Shown here: piece after piece, positions 33,761 to 64,000 of the stretch
Numbering within the stretch: position 1 is the stretch's first letter
Layout of the letters: each line of letters starts with the position of its first letter
NCBI GenBank assembly: GCA_963978895.1
Contig: OZ022243.1
Coordinates: 10,349,396-10,413,395 of the forward strand
Direction: 5' to 3'
Source of the DNA: Erpobdella octoculata
Taxonomy: Eukaryota > Annelida > Clitellata > Hirudinida > Erpobdellidae
Length of the DNA stretch: 64,000 nucleotides
The notes under the pieces: generated by a model
Told to the model about the DNA's origin: nothing
The model's database searches: none
What the model saw: only the letters and a program-made list of their open reading frames with translations
Position numbers and translations under genes: made by a program

Positions 33761-33790
33761 TAAAACATTACATTGTCAATCATTTTATTT

Positions 33791-34117
33791 AAAACTAAAA
33801 CTGACGCGTTTCGAAGTACCTCTACTCCATTTTCAAAGCAAAACAAAAACAAAAGAAATTCAAATAAACCGCAGTGGGTTTAGGTTTCGTTCAACTACGT
33901 AAATTAAAAATCCAGCACAAAAAACGCTGCGTTCACACGTCGTCCTTGCAGTGTTCATTTCAATGCATAGAAGGAGGAATAGAAACATTTCATTGTTTTT
34001 CGAGCAAAATTTGGAGATTATAGGGCTTACTTAAATAGAGAATACAGTTTTAGAAAAAGTTTTATATGAGAACTTTACTTATTTTTCTTTTAATGCATAA
34101 GGTTTGTGTTTTTTTAG
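33791..34117. other. intergenic DNA, no gene seen
   Basis: A GAAACGCG phrase near 33808 (minus strand) resembles the 3' part of a second hammerhead, but no CTGATGA was found. Otherwise featureless. Confidence 0.4.
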
Positions 34118-34242
34118 ATCAAAAAATTTATTTGTTCTTCCACTTGTTTCACAAATGAAGTCCCAATTTCAAAGGTCTTCGATGGCGGTGTAAATCAAAC
34201 GGTGTGCATAAAAACACCTCTGACTAGCGCTGCTAAGAAATG
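34118..34242 (+). CDS. orphan exon candidate with two cysteines pairs
   Basis: Bordered by a T-rich acceptor TTTTTTTAG and GTTTGT. The open frame reads IKKFICSSTCFTNEVPISKV and goes on with a sequon NQT and a third Cys. It looks extracellular. It fits no ErbB module I recognise and its gene is unknown. Low support. Confidence 0.25.
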
Positions 34243-34961
<719 letters not shown>

Positions 34962-34973
34962 CTAAATTTTGGA

Positions 34974-35023
34974 TTTTTTTTTATTATAGTTTATAGTCTT
35001 TTACACCATGTGTTTTAAGACGC
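34974..35023 (-). mobile_element. 50-bp retroposed unit, copy 2
   Basis: Same body and same 5' base as 23495-23546, with a slightly different A-rich tail. Perfect 13-bp direct repeats ACTAAATTTTGGA lie at 34961-34973 and 35024-35036. Confidence 0.85.
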
Positions 35024-35074
35024 ACTAAATTTTGGAATTACTAAAGCGCTGTAGACTAAACAGCGGAATTACCC

Positions 35075-35830
35075 GTAAAAATGTCAACCTGCGTCAAGGA
35101 CACTGGTCGTTGGATGTTCGATAACCGCTTTGAACTCAACTCAAACAAATCGGAAATTTTGTGGTGTTCATCCAAACGTATTCTCAATTGAACTCCAGTT
35201 GATGCTCTCAAAATTTTCCATTTCTAAATCAAACCCATTTAAAAAGTAAAAAACCTGAGAATCTACATCGATTCTGATTTGTCGATGCGGTCACAGATCA
35301 ACAGCATTATTTGCACATGCTTAGCCATTCTTCTGACAGATTCAAAGTGTGAGTGCCGGCTGTCGGTAAAAAAAACTCTCTTGACAGCCCTAGTCATGCC
35401 CTGGATTGATTATGACAATTCGTCCCACTGGTTTGTCAAAAAAGCATCTTTTTCAGATCCAGTCCATCATCAATACCGCTGTTAAAATAGCAAGAAGTAC
35501 AACCATGCAACTCCTTCTTTCAAGAACTCCACTGGCTCCGCATTTCGGAAAAAATAGAGTTTAAAGTTGCACTGCTCGTGTTTAAATGCATGCATGAAAA
35601 GTGCCTGTCGTACCAGATCTGGTGTGTACAGCCAATCAGCGCTATTCAGGGACGCCAGAGACTGAGATCATCATCCACAAAATATCTTTTGGCCTCTCGG
35701 TGCAGGACGCGTGGTGACAAAAATTTCAACGTCATCGGGCCAAAATTTGAAGTAGCCTTCCGTCTACAATACAAGCAGCAGCATGTGAGATGGAGTTCGC
35801 AGTTTGCTCAAGACAGGTCAGGAAGATAAC
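35075..35830 (+). pseudogene. LINE reverse transcriptase remnant (CR1/L2-like)
   Basis: Frames joined loosely: GRWMFDNRFELNSNKSEILW, then IDSDLSMRSQIN, LTALVMPWIDYDNS, and at 35578-35829 SYQIWCVQPISAIQGRQRLR. These are the post-catalytic, thumb and C-terminal blocks of such LINEs. Stops near 35190 and 35480. Confidence 0.75.
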
Positions 35831-36074
35831 GTCGATACTTTGATAGCGCAACAAGTTTAAGATTATATCCACTTCATTGTTTATTGACCTCACATTTAGT
35901 AAACAGAGAGCAAGGTTTGATGTAAAAAAATCTTTGAGAAGACGACCGGTGTTGTGAGGTGATGATAGACGATGTGGGTGACGGCTGCCAGATCCGCTCC
36001 TTCAGGAGTGGTGATAACGTTTCATGTTGCTGCGCAGGAATCTAGCTTTTCTGAGAAATTGTAATTTGGTTAAG

Positions 36075-36201
36075 AAACAAGCCTAGCCAAGTTGTCCATG
36101 GCCCGAATTGTAAAAAATCGGCCCGTGCAGTACTCTACTATGTATGCACGGTTCAAATTCTCTAATTTCATGCGAGCGAAGCCGCGACGGCCACTGCTAG
36201 T
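36075..36201 (+). mobile_element. Helentron-like family A, 3' fragment
   Basis: GCCCGAATTG up to GCGAGCGAAGCCGC and CACTGCTAGT. Only the last ~125 bp are present, and there is no (TA)n beside it. Confidence 0.6.
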
Positions 36202-36842
36202 TGTTCATAAAACTATACAAATCATCCTCGTCTTCATGTCTACTAAATATTTAAATAAAACGTGATAGATGTACTGGAACATAACATCACTTATTATCCC
36301 TATAGATAAACAAATTGATAAATTTGTTTTGGGGTAAAGTTTAATTCGCTTTTGCATACCTGGTTTTGTTTTCTTTCAGTCCTAACTAAAAGTAGATAAA
36401 TAATCGTAAATAGTTATAACTATTAAAAATGTAGTTATACCTACAGTACTATCAACTACATTAGTTAAAGTGGCCATTTCTGGTTTTAACTAAATGTTTT
36501 ATTAATTTATAGCAGAAAACTAGTTCAGCGAATAGACGTCGTTTTTTTCAAAGATTGAAGATAAAAAAATGTAATACAATCTTTATAAGAGAGACCATAA
36601 ATCAAACAGATAAACCTAGTGAATGTTTTTGTAACCCTTTCAATCCTATCAATTAAGTATCGACAGTGTGGGTTCCAAACCTGAGATCCATATTCCAGTA
36701 TAGGTCTGACGAAAGTACATAATGCTAGCTTGAGTAATCTCCAATCAGTGCACACGCGTGAAATTATTAACAGACGAGATATTGTAGCAGCTTTATAGAC
36801 ATTAATATTGTCATAAGGTTCATATCTCAGACCTGAATCTAC

Positions 36843-37552
36843 CAGCGACGGATCTAGGCGGATGGGGGGATGCATCCCACACCAGATTACTAAAAAAATG
36901 TTTATATGCTAAAAAATGGGTTTTTTAAGCCCAACCAGATTGAAAAGTTTCAGTCAAACACGTTTTGTTGAGAGGAATAATTGCTTGCTTCTTCTCTATC
37001 AAAACCTTTCTGTGATAGTAAAATGTTTAGAAGAAATTGTCAATACACATGATAGCAAAACTGCTGACACTGCAATCACTGCAAGGTCATTATTACGATG
37101 CTTTCACGACCCTGTCGTGATTGTAGTAAGTTTGAACTACAATATCAGTATTGTTTTATATTATTTATTGATTTTGCATTTCAGATTGACAACCATTAAG
37201 ACACTGCTTTGAATTTTCTCCATCATTCCCATTACTACATGTACAGCTGAACGAAGCTTCAGTGCCATGAACATATTGAAAAGCTTATTGCGCAACAGAA
37301 CCACAGATGAGCGTTTAACTGGCCTGGCATTATTATATATCCATAACTCATTGCCTTTAGAAACAAATGATGTTATTGATAGATTTGCAGCCAGCAAGTG
37401 ATTTTGCACTGTAGATTGTTTATTCTATAAATTTGATTTCTGATTTGAATGTTGTCTTTGTGCATACTGTTTGTTTTGTGACTTGTAAAAAATCTCTTTG
37501 TCAAGTTTTGGTTAGATCACTACCCCACCGAAAAATCCTGGATCTGTCGCTG
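36843..37552 (+). mobile_element. hAT transposon inside a LINE
   Basis: Ends CAGCGACGGATCTAGG and CCTGGATCTGTCGCTG are inverted repeats (14 of 16). Flanks GAATCTAC and AAATCTAC match at 7 of 8. A + strand hATC remnant lies at about 37180-37400. 710 bp. Confidence 0.93.
37180..37400 (+). pseudogene. hAT transposase C-terminal remnant
   Basis: Across two frames: LTTIKTLL, a CTAERSFSAMNILKSLLRNR-like block near 37243, TTDERLTGLALLYIHNSLPL, then VIDRFAASK. This is the usual hATC dimerisation end, with one frameshift near 37210. Confidence 0.75.
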
Positions 37553-37930
37553 AAATCTACCTCAATACCAAGATCACGAATTGTCTTAACAGAATCCATT
37601 ATATGGTCGTTTATAATGTACGCGTTGGAGGATGGTGGTTTTCCTCTTTCATTGATTGTAAACACCAGACATTTTTGAACCGCCAGTTTCAGTTGCCATC
37701 TTTCACTCCATCCAAAAACAAGATCAAGGGCATTCTGAGGACTTACAGTTAAGGACCCAAGAGACGGGTCAGAAACTATCACAATATATTTTGACATCAT
37801 CGGCAAAAATTTGCAAATTGTATCTTCACTTGTAAATGTTTTTGGCAGGTTGTTGATGAACAAAAAATAAAGTATGGCCTAGAACACTCCCATGAGGTAC
37901 CCCACTGAACACTGAAACGTCTTTTAATAG

Positions 37931-38559
37931 AAAATTTCCCACCCCAAAACATTGAAATCTAAAGTCTAAAAAAAACAGTTGTTGGTCCTTTTTAATTCCA
38001 GACTTACCTCACATTGAAAACTGCTAAATCGAAATGAAAAAAAAAATACTCAAAAATGGCTTAATTAAGTTGCTATAAAACTGAACATGATAAAATATTC
38101 ACAGTTGAAGTCTTGTTTCAAATCATTATTGGCAATACATTGAATGTAATACAGAGTGAATATTCCACAGTTAATGTTGTTTCTTCAGTTTACAAAATCA
38201 CTTAATTAAAATTTGCATTTTCTGGCTTTTTGAGTATTTAACAGTTTTTAAAATGTCAAAAACTTCGGTGCCAGTGTTGTTATTTGTTTTAATGAAATCA
38301 AATAAAATGACAGATTTGTTAACTACAAATTTTAGTGGTCTGCTCATCGACTGTTTTGAAATAAAAAATGTTCACTGTTTTTGTTAAATTTTCAGTGAAA
38401 TTACTTTTGTGTTAATAGCACTATAGCCCTGTTCTGATCAAATTAAGGTTTCTGGTATTTAGTTTGTAATCTATGAGCAAGTTGTTTGGGAACCCACCAG
38501 TATTTTCACACATTTTTTAGATGAGTATTACATTGATATACCGAATCGAAAATGACTAA
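37931..38559. other. intergenic DNA, no gene seen
   Basis: AT-rich, without recognised repeats or ORFs. Confidence 0.5.
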
Positions 38560-38579
38560 TAGCTTCCTCTTCGGCGCAC

Positions 38580-38720
38580 CTCCTCGTACGGGTTAGGCGA
38601 CTCAAAGATGCCGGAGATAGATTGTTTGCGGTTGCTGGGTCTAAAATCTGGAATCAACTTCTGGCTGAGATCACCTCTGCAGTCACAATGGATGGTTTCA
38701 GAAAAACGCAATAGTTCGGT
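38580..38720 (+). pseudogene. LINE reverse transcriptase C-terminal end
   Basis: RRLKDAGDRLFAVAGSKIWN then LAEITSAVTMDGFRKT and a stop: the G-x-x-x-WN(x)LP-type end of CR1/L2-like RTs. A short piece only. Confidence 0.65.
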
Positions 38721-38974
38721 GGCCTTGGTTTATTGATGGACTTACGCCACCTCTAAATTATTGTAGCTTCTTGTTGCAATGATGTCACTTTATTGTATTT
38801 TATATGTTTGAAACAGTTGATTTTCTGAAAATTATGTTTTAATTGAATAAAAGTGAGATATTTCTAGCACAATATCTGTTCCCCCACCTCTATTAATAAA
38901 TACAAAATTCATGTCATTTGTAAGTTCTTTAGTTGGAACTCTATGGAAAATTAAATACAATAATAATAAATACA

Positions 38975-39609
38975 AATTAAATTAAATTTGAGAAATTAAA
39001 TTAAATTTGAGAAATTAAATTAAATTTGAGAAATTAAATTAAATTTGAGAAATTAAATTAAATTTGAGAAATTAAATTAAATTTGAGAAATTAAATTAAA
39101 TTTGAGAAATTAAATTAAATTTGAGAAATTAAATTAAATTTGAGAAATTAAATTAAATTTGAGAAATTAAATTAAATTTGAGAAATTAAATTAAATTTGA
39201 GAAATTAAATTAAATTTGAGAAATTAAATTAAATTTGAGAAATTAAATTAAATTTGAGAAATTAAATTAAATTTGAGAAATTAAATTAAATTTGAGAAAT
39301 TAAATTAAATTTGAGAAATTAAATTAAATTTGAGAAATTAAATTAAATTTGAGAAATTAAATTAAATTTGAGAAATTAAATTAAATTTGAGAAATTAAAT
39401 TAAATTTGAGAAATTAAATTAAATTTGAGAAATTAAATTAAATTTGAGAAATTAAATTAAATTTGAGAAATTAAATTAAATTTGAGAAATTAAATTAAAT
39501 TTGAGAAATTAAATTAAATTTGAGAAATTAAATTAAATTTGAGAAATTAAATTAAATTTGAGAAATTAAATTAAATTTGAGAAATTAAATTAAATTTGAG
39601 AAATTAAAT
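38975..39609. repeat. 19-bp minisatellite, about 33 copies
   Basis: Unit AAATTAAATTAAATTTGAG, repeated without visible change for more than 600 bp. Confidence 0.98.
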
Positions 39610-40509
39610 GCAATATTAGTAAATACAATTGTCATGTTATTTTTAATTTGTCTACTTGGAACTCTAAGGGAAAATTACTGTTTAATAAAGACATTTTGAA
39701 AAGTTAAAGTTTTTCATAAGTTATTTTGTTTTTGCAAAACTGCATAAGCTTCAGCTATTCTAAAAAAAATGTTTAAAGATTTTGGATGCGGCCCAGGCTT
39801 AACTAGTTTACCGCGGCCCAAGTTTTCTCTCGGCAGTTTGCCCATATATATAGAATAGGTATATCGGCCTGTCTGTAGTTTAAGATGGCTTTTAGCTAAG
39901 CAGCTTAGGAGCCAGACCAAAGAACTCCGAAAACGATTTAGAATGTGTGACCTCTTCCAAAGCTTTTCAAAATTTATTAAAGAACCAAAATAAACATTTG
40001 TCTTAAAATACCGGCGATTTCTAAGTAATGTTTCGTTGCAGTTATCAACATAGCAATTGCTTTTATAAATACGAAATCTGATCGTCGGACATGATTTTTC
40101 ATGATGTAGAACGTGCCTCGAAAGAGATTTTTGAGGTAGAAAACAAGCGAACAATGATACCACTTAAAATTTTGCTGTTGGGCTTACCTACAGAAACACA
40201 TGTGATTTTATCAAGCCGTAACCATTGCTTCTTCAAGCATATGAAGGCTATTGATTTGAAATTACTGAAACCAATTATAAAACTTTGTCTGTTTGAAAAA
40301 GTTTTCAATCAGTATAGCAATTATACACTAGCTATTATGCGTAAAACAGCAATTTTCTTCAAGAACTTCCATAGCTCTTAACCGATAGCAAAAAGATAAG
40401 ACAGAATAAATAGAATAAAAACTATAGAAACCTTACCATTCGTTAGCTCATGTGCAGATTTTTGTCTGTCAATGGAAAACTGATGGTAAAATCAGCGATA
40501 TTACATGAT
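39610..40509. other. possible LTR of the SAP-domain element
   Basis: If the minus-strand purine tract at about 40514-40523 (AAGAAGGGGG) primes plus-strand DNA, the LTR would begin near 40508 and run left. No matching second LTR or clear end was found. ORFs here (40091-40381 and others) have no recognised family. Confidence 0.3.
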
Positions 40510-41429
40510 TACCCCCTTCTTAATTCTGTTCGTCCCGAACAGCATAGTCGCTTTTGAGAAATGCGACTCGGCCACGAACAAAAAATGCCTTCATCTTCAC
40601 TCGTGGCCTTGACAGCAATTCACAACAAACAACATGGTCATTTCTTTCGACTGTTTGACGCAATTTCTTTCAGTTTCGCTGGAGCCTATGCGATCTTCCG
40701 ATTTGGTTTTGTAGACTTGAATACCACGCCAAATTGTTTTTCATATATGACTGTCAATCATAGTGGGCCCCCATTAGGTTACTGACGGCTCCACGCAACC
40801 GAAGCCGCAACTGCACGACACGGTCATTTTTCGACTTTCCACCGCTCCTCCAGCTCCCAAACACAGGATTGTCGTCGATGCAAAACTGTTCGACCACCCT
40901 AAGCTCCAGCTCCCTTCCCGCGAGTCACCAACAAAACACAAAATCCTTAACCAAACAGTTCTGGGATGAGGCACTAGCATCCGTAGAAGTACTTTCATGT
41001 TGTTCCGCAACATCCAGGACAGCGCCCTTTTCTGCCGACTCATCTGGGCTGGGGTCACTCACAAAGGCGCTCCGATCTACAGACATCGCCTGGAGCTCAG
41101 CTCCATCTATTCCAAAATTACTTTCTTCAAGGTCCACCCCCACCCTAATGCCTCGAGACTCATGACTACCCAACAAATCGGCATGGTGTGCAAAAACTGC
41201 GAAACACCTTGTCCAGACGCCGCACCACACGTGTAATCGCCACACACTTCACTCAAGCCACGGCGACCAAACTCAAAACTATCGAAAGTCTTTTATACAA
41301 CAGGGACATCTCTAGCAACCTCAATCAAGCAATCTTCCGAGACCTCTCCGACGGATCCGATGAACTCCTCAAAATCTGTTAGAGTCCAACAACACTCAAA
41401 CTGTTCTGCAACATCCGGGGCAGCATCAC

Positions 41430-42247
41430 TTAAACCGGCGTTCCGACATAAAACTGGACCACTTGTCCTTTCACTGTTTTTCTCATTACCCACTTGACCT
41501 GTGCAGTCTGTAAGCCGTCATCTGTCACATGTTCTGAGATACAGCTAGTGGACTCCAGTTCAAACTGGGTTTCGCCGCAGCAACCCACATTATTTCCTTC
41601 ACCAGCAACGCGCTGGTCCAGAACCGTGTCCACCACCGTCTCAGCCGTCCCTGCGACCAAACTCTCAACAGTCGTAACGTTCAGACTACACCCAGGCAAA
41701 CCAATGTCAGAAACATTTTCATTTTCATCAACAGTCGTAACGTTCAGACTACACCCAGGCAAACCAATGTCAGAAACATTTTCATTTTCATCAACAGTCG
41801 TAACGTTCAGACTACACCCAGGCAAACCAATGTCAGAAACATTTTCATTTTCATCAACAGTCGTAACGTTCAGACTACACCCAGGCAAACCAATGTCAGA
41901 AACATTTTCATTTTCTTCCTCTTTGTTGTTGTCTTCTGACAGCAACGCCGGACCGGCTGCTGCTACGTTGTTTTCGTGGCAAACCTGACCCCCAAGAATC
42001 ATTCCTACTCCTGTCTTCCCCGGTGCTGCCATGTTTTCTCTCGCCTGCTGTCTTTCTTGTTCCAGCAATTTTCTTTTCAACTTTCTCCGGTAAACTACAG
42101 CTTTTTCGTTAGTATCGAACAAATATTCATCATCCTCAGGCCCATAGCCTTCATTCACTAACGCGGCTAGGATGCGTTCACTAAGTTCGTCCTTTTTACC
42201 TTTATCGCTAGGTTACGTTTTTCCAGTTCGAATCTCAACTCACTCAT
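41430..42247 (-). pseudogene. SAP-domain protein with four 21-aa repeats (Gag-like)
   Basis: From ATG at 42247, MSELRFELEKRNL leads, after a 1-nt frameshift, to KGKKDELSERILAALVNEG, a SAP motif (DNA-binding helix-turn-helix). The open frame 42158-41430 continues with GPEDDEYLFDTNEKAV and a basic helix RRKLKRKLLEQERQQ. Four identical repeats of ENENVSDIGLPGCSLNVTTV plus one residue follow. SAP domains occur in some retrotransposon Gags and in nuclear proteins; context favours the first. Downstream acidic frames (41245-40925) may continue it. Confidence 0.55.
41665..41914. repeat. 63-bp tandem repeat, 4 copies
   Basis: Unit TCAACAGTCGTAACGTTCAG plus 43 bp, in frame with the SAP-domain ORF. Copies show no visible differences, so the expansion is recent or is being homogenised. 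Confidence 0.95.
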
Positions 42248-42435
42248 CAAAAGCTCATCCAATGCTTTCAAAAACACTCTTTTAATCCCACTTCTGACAT
42301 CAATGTTACGATATCGTCGAATCGTATACCGGGCTCAATAGAATGATTTTGTAGTTTATTGGATGATAATAAATGAAGTTTGGATAAGTCTGTTTTTATA
42401 CCTTCTTATATAATAATATTAATTGTTCTAAATCC

Positions 42436-42725
<290 letters not shown>

Positions 42726-42727
<2 letters not shown>

Positions 42728-43759
42728 TAACTTGTTCATTGTTGGTTTGGATACTTGTATAAAAATAGTAAAAACCTGATGATTGTTTAAGCCAGAAGTG
42801 TCAAACGTGAGGTCCGAAAAACAATTTTTGTTGCCCAGTCCAACCAATTCATGGCCAAAACAAATTGCATTTTTTATCAATGTAAATAATCTCTTTTCCT
42901 ATAGCGATAATGGTGGCTGTTTAATCTAGTCAGGCTACTCCCAAAAATTCTCTTAATTGAAAGAGCTTATTCATATTTCATTTTTTTGTAATTGTATTTT
43001 GTCTTCTTGATGAGCTAACCTTAAACTTTCTTTGGCGATCTCTGTTCTCCAACGTCTCTTGAACTTGTATTGTATTGTATGATTGATACGTTTTTAACAT
43101 GCACCGTAAATGTTTTTTTCTGTTTTAACAACTTTACACGTAATTGAACTGTGTTTTATATATGGAACAAACATATAAAAATGGATGGGAGGTACTACAG
43201 TGAACCTATGAAAGATTTCAGTTTGAATGGGTTGTTAAAAAAATTATGAACGCTCAGATAAGACACGATTGATAAAAATTCAGTCTCCCACGTGGAGTAG
43301 AGCATGAGCTTTTTATAATTAAAGAACCCATGGGTAGTGGAACCTTAATTCTCCATGTTCATAAGATGTCTTGTTGAAATATTCATTGATGCCATTCATG
43401 ACAACTTTATTACATCCAGGTTAACATAAATAACATATAAGATTTTGAGCTTCGTTTGATTCATAAAAATAATTACTTGACTCAACCGGACATACCACCA
43501 AATCTATACACATACGCGCGCACACAAACAAAGAGAAAGAGAGAAAGAACGAATTTAATGAGAGCCACCAAACAGATAAGTCTGGTAATTGATAGATCCT
43601 TGTTACATTTGCATTTATTAGTTAAAATTACCCGGCATCAAATCAGCAGCCATAAGAACTCTTGAACTTGCATTGCGCTATACTTTGAGAAACATTGGTT
43701 TGTATTAAAGAGGAAAAGCATTTCTGATACAAATTAATGTGTTCTGTCAATATTGAAAA
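42726..43759. other. upstream region of gene 2
   Basis: About 1 kb with no transposon end recognised. It must hold the promoter and 5' UTR of gene 2; no clear TATA box or other element could be assigned. Confidence 0.4.
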
Positions 43760-62954
<19,195 letters not shown>

Positions 62955-63254
62955 GTAAGTTTTGTTTGCATTAATTACTCTAGAATAACAAAATTCCAAT
63001 AAAAAATTCTTTATTTCAAATAAAAGACTTACACACACACGTCTTGTGGCGTAGTGTACATGCCGATCTATTTTGTTTTGCGCGACATCTAGTATGTGTG
63101 CAGTACTATGCAGATGATGTAGGATGGTCTGGTTTATCCGAGTAAAGACGAGCTATCTTTTTATATGCTGATGTCAGTCCGATTATTCAGACCGTGCGCT
63201 ATATGTTGAAATGCTGCTGTAAACGTGATCGTTTGATCGCAAAATATTTTATTT

Positions 63255-63462
63255 CAGGGTTTCTTAAAGTGGTGGTCCGAGTACCGGCGCCGGTCCGTAA
63301 AAACATTCACCAAAAATTAAAAATTTCATAATATTTAGTTGAGTGGATCGTTGGCTGCATTCTTGATCAAAGTTCATGAGGAATATCCAAAACTCTGTAA
63401 TTTAGCCATGATTTGCTTGACTCCGTTTGCATCAACATATAGGTGTGAACGTCGGTTCTACG
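63255..63462 (+). mobile_element. hAT fragment with hATC remnant
   Basis: Starts CAGGGTTTCTTAAAGTGGTG, typical of hAT 5' ends. It soon shows EEYPKLCNLAMICLTPFAST and YRCERRF, the hATC block of ZBED/SCAN-type transposases (63400-63455). Interrupted at 63463. Confidence 0.7.
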
Positions 63463-64000
63463 CAGTGGTGTAGTGGGGCTTATACGGTTCCATACACCGT
63501 ATAGACCCAGCTTTTTTGTTCATTGTTCCGTAAAGTCACAGCTTTTTATGCGTTTTTTTGTATTTTAGGCTTTTTCTATTTTATTTTCCGTATGGGTAAA
63601 AGTTAGAGTTGCAGTCGTTCAGTGTCACCATTTTTCGACCATTTTATATCATTAAAATAACAATTTGCGTGTTGGAATCTTTCAAAGAGGATCCTGGTAA
63701 AATGCAAACAATGTCTATGCAAGCAGCAGAATAGAAAGTGTTTCGAAATGTTTCCATGGCATGCAACAACCGATTGAGATTCATCAACTGAGAGCAATTT
63801 ATCCAATCCTTTGTCGACAACATGCTCCAGCGACTTTGCAGTTCCCCTAGCATTGGAGCAGAAAAGGTTATTGTAGCTATTGCAATCCTCAATACCGATA
63901 ACTGGCCACAAAATGTCTCAAATCGATATGGTGAAAAGGAGATTGGCATGCTCTCTAAACGCTTTGGTTTGGAATCGCAATGTATAAATGGGATGCGCGA
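63463..64000. mobile_element. hAT left end, runs off the window
   Basis: CAGTGGTGTAGTGGGGCTTA at 63463, like other hAT ends here, followed by a small palindrome around TATACGGTTCCATACACCGT. The right end is outside. Minus-strand frames at 63603-63949 have no recognised motif. Confidence 0.55.

Larger units (their letters stand above)
31128..33790 (-). mobile_element. Penelope-like element (PLE)
   Basis: Minus strand. In order from the right: N-terminal RT region (about 33760-33325), RT remainder with VDD (33225-32713), a GIY-YIG endonuclease motif (about 32585-32455), a long degraded tail, and a hammerhead-like motif (31327-31283) before (TA)n. RT plus GIY-YIG is the signature of canonical PLEs. 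Frames are broken and the middle of the RT is lost. Confidence 0.85.
36525..37930 (-). pseudogene. LINE reverse transcriptase split by an hAT
   Basis: Minus strand. From the right: SGVPHGSVLG (37925), FINNLPK, FADDVKIYC (near 37800, in a shifted frame), then IRDLGIEVD up to 37553. After the inserted hAT the protein resumes at 36842 with LRYEPYDNINVYKAATISRL and FVRPILEYGSQVWNP to 36525. The FADD box shows the RT core is present, but in a different frame. Confidence 0.85.
40510..42250 (-). mobile_element. LTR-type retroelement remnant with SAP-domain Gag
   Basis: Minus strand: an N-terminal SAP-domain ORF, an acidic repeat region, then at the left end a basic frame RVAFLKSDYAVRDEQN, a stop and an AAGAAGGGGG tract, as in the end of some gypsy pol genes. 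The RT and integrase body is missing, so a large internal deletion is inferred. Moderate to low certainty. Confidence 0.4.

Noticed and set aside
33800..33850. Second hammerhead at the right side of the PLE
   Set aside because: A GAAAC-like box is present but no CTGATGA core could be found.
41494..41988. Plus-strand 164-residue frame with 21-residue repeats
   Set aside because: It is the antisense of the SAP-domain ORF; the minus frame carries the domain.
63603..63949. Two overlapping ~100-residue minus frames
   Set aside because: No motif recognised, and they overlap each other in different frames; probably part of the hAT body read by chance.

Overview
The window is nuclear DNA of an invertebrate animal. 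It is AT-rich and contains spliced genes with long introns, many long (TA)n and (TGTA)n microsatellites, and a dense, nested population of transposable elements: Ty3/gypsy-type LTR elements, RNase H-bearing and CR1-like LINEs, a Penelope-like element, many hAT transposons and two families with Helentron-like ends. I cannot name the species. Repeats make up most of the sequence.

Host genes. Two genes encoding ErbB/EGFR-like extracellular regions lie head to tail on the + strand. Gene 1 enters from the left. Its exons at 10080-10173, 15044-15274, 15855-15910, 17316-17411, 25289-25386, 25463-25753 (or 25768) and 25829-26043 have matching splice phases. They encode a second L domain followed by furin-like Cys-rich modules. 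A phase-compatible exon at 30827-30982 carries a transmembrane segment. Gene 2 starts with a signal-peptide exon (43760-43850) and continues with L1-domain exons (53972-54129, 54401-54554, 62835-62954), running off the right edge. I saw no kinase exon between the membrane segment of gene 1 and the first exon of gene 2.

Layout. 1-2858: 3' half of a gypsy element with a short LTR. 2974-4384: Helentron-like family A. 4437-4690: piece of family B. 4691-8642: LTR retroelement in which a protease ORF continues in frame, across one stop codon, into an intronless myosin-II tail; its LTR is split by a minus-strand LINE. 8643-9491: family A. 10385-13540: microsatellites and family B copies, including an inverted dimer. 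14013-14767 and 15958-17082: hAT elements. 18366-23342: long decayed LINE with RNase H. 23495-23546 and 34974-35023: two tiny retroposed units with perfect target-site duplications. 23580-24896: hAT. 26198-28819: segment bounded by ~85-bp inverted repeats. 28976-30466: hAT with a nested inverted-repeat element. 31127-33790: Penelope-like element with a hammerhead-ribozyme-like motif. 35075-38720: LINE pieces, one split by a hAT. 38975-39609: 19-bp minisatellite. 40510-42250: remnant gag with a SAP domain. 42437-42725: (AATC)n. 44262-53516: microsatellites, hAT, LINE and transposase fragments. 54693-56682: two family A copies. 56683-60884: second gypsy 3' half with an hAT inserted. 61541-62590 and 63255-64000: hAT elements.

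None of the transposon genes looks intact. Apart from the two receptor genes, the sequence is mainly a record of successive insertions, many of which can be ordered by nesting and target-site duplications. All calls come from reading the sequence; no searches were run.
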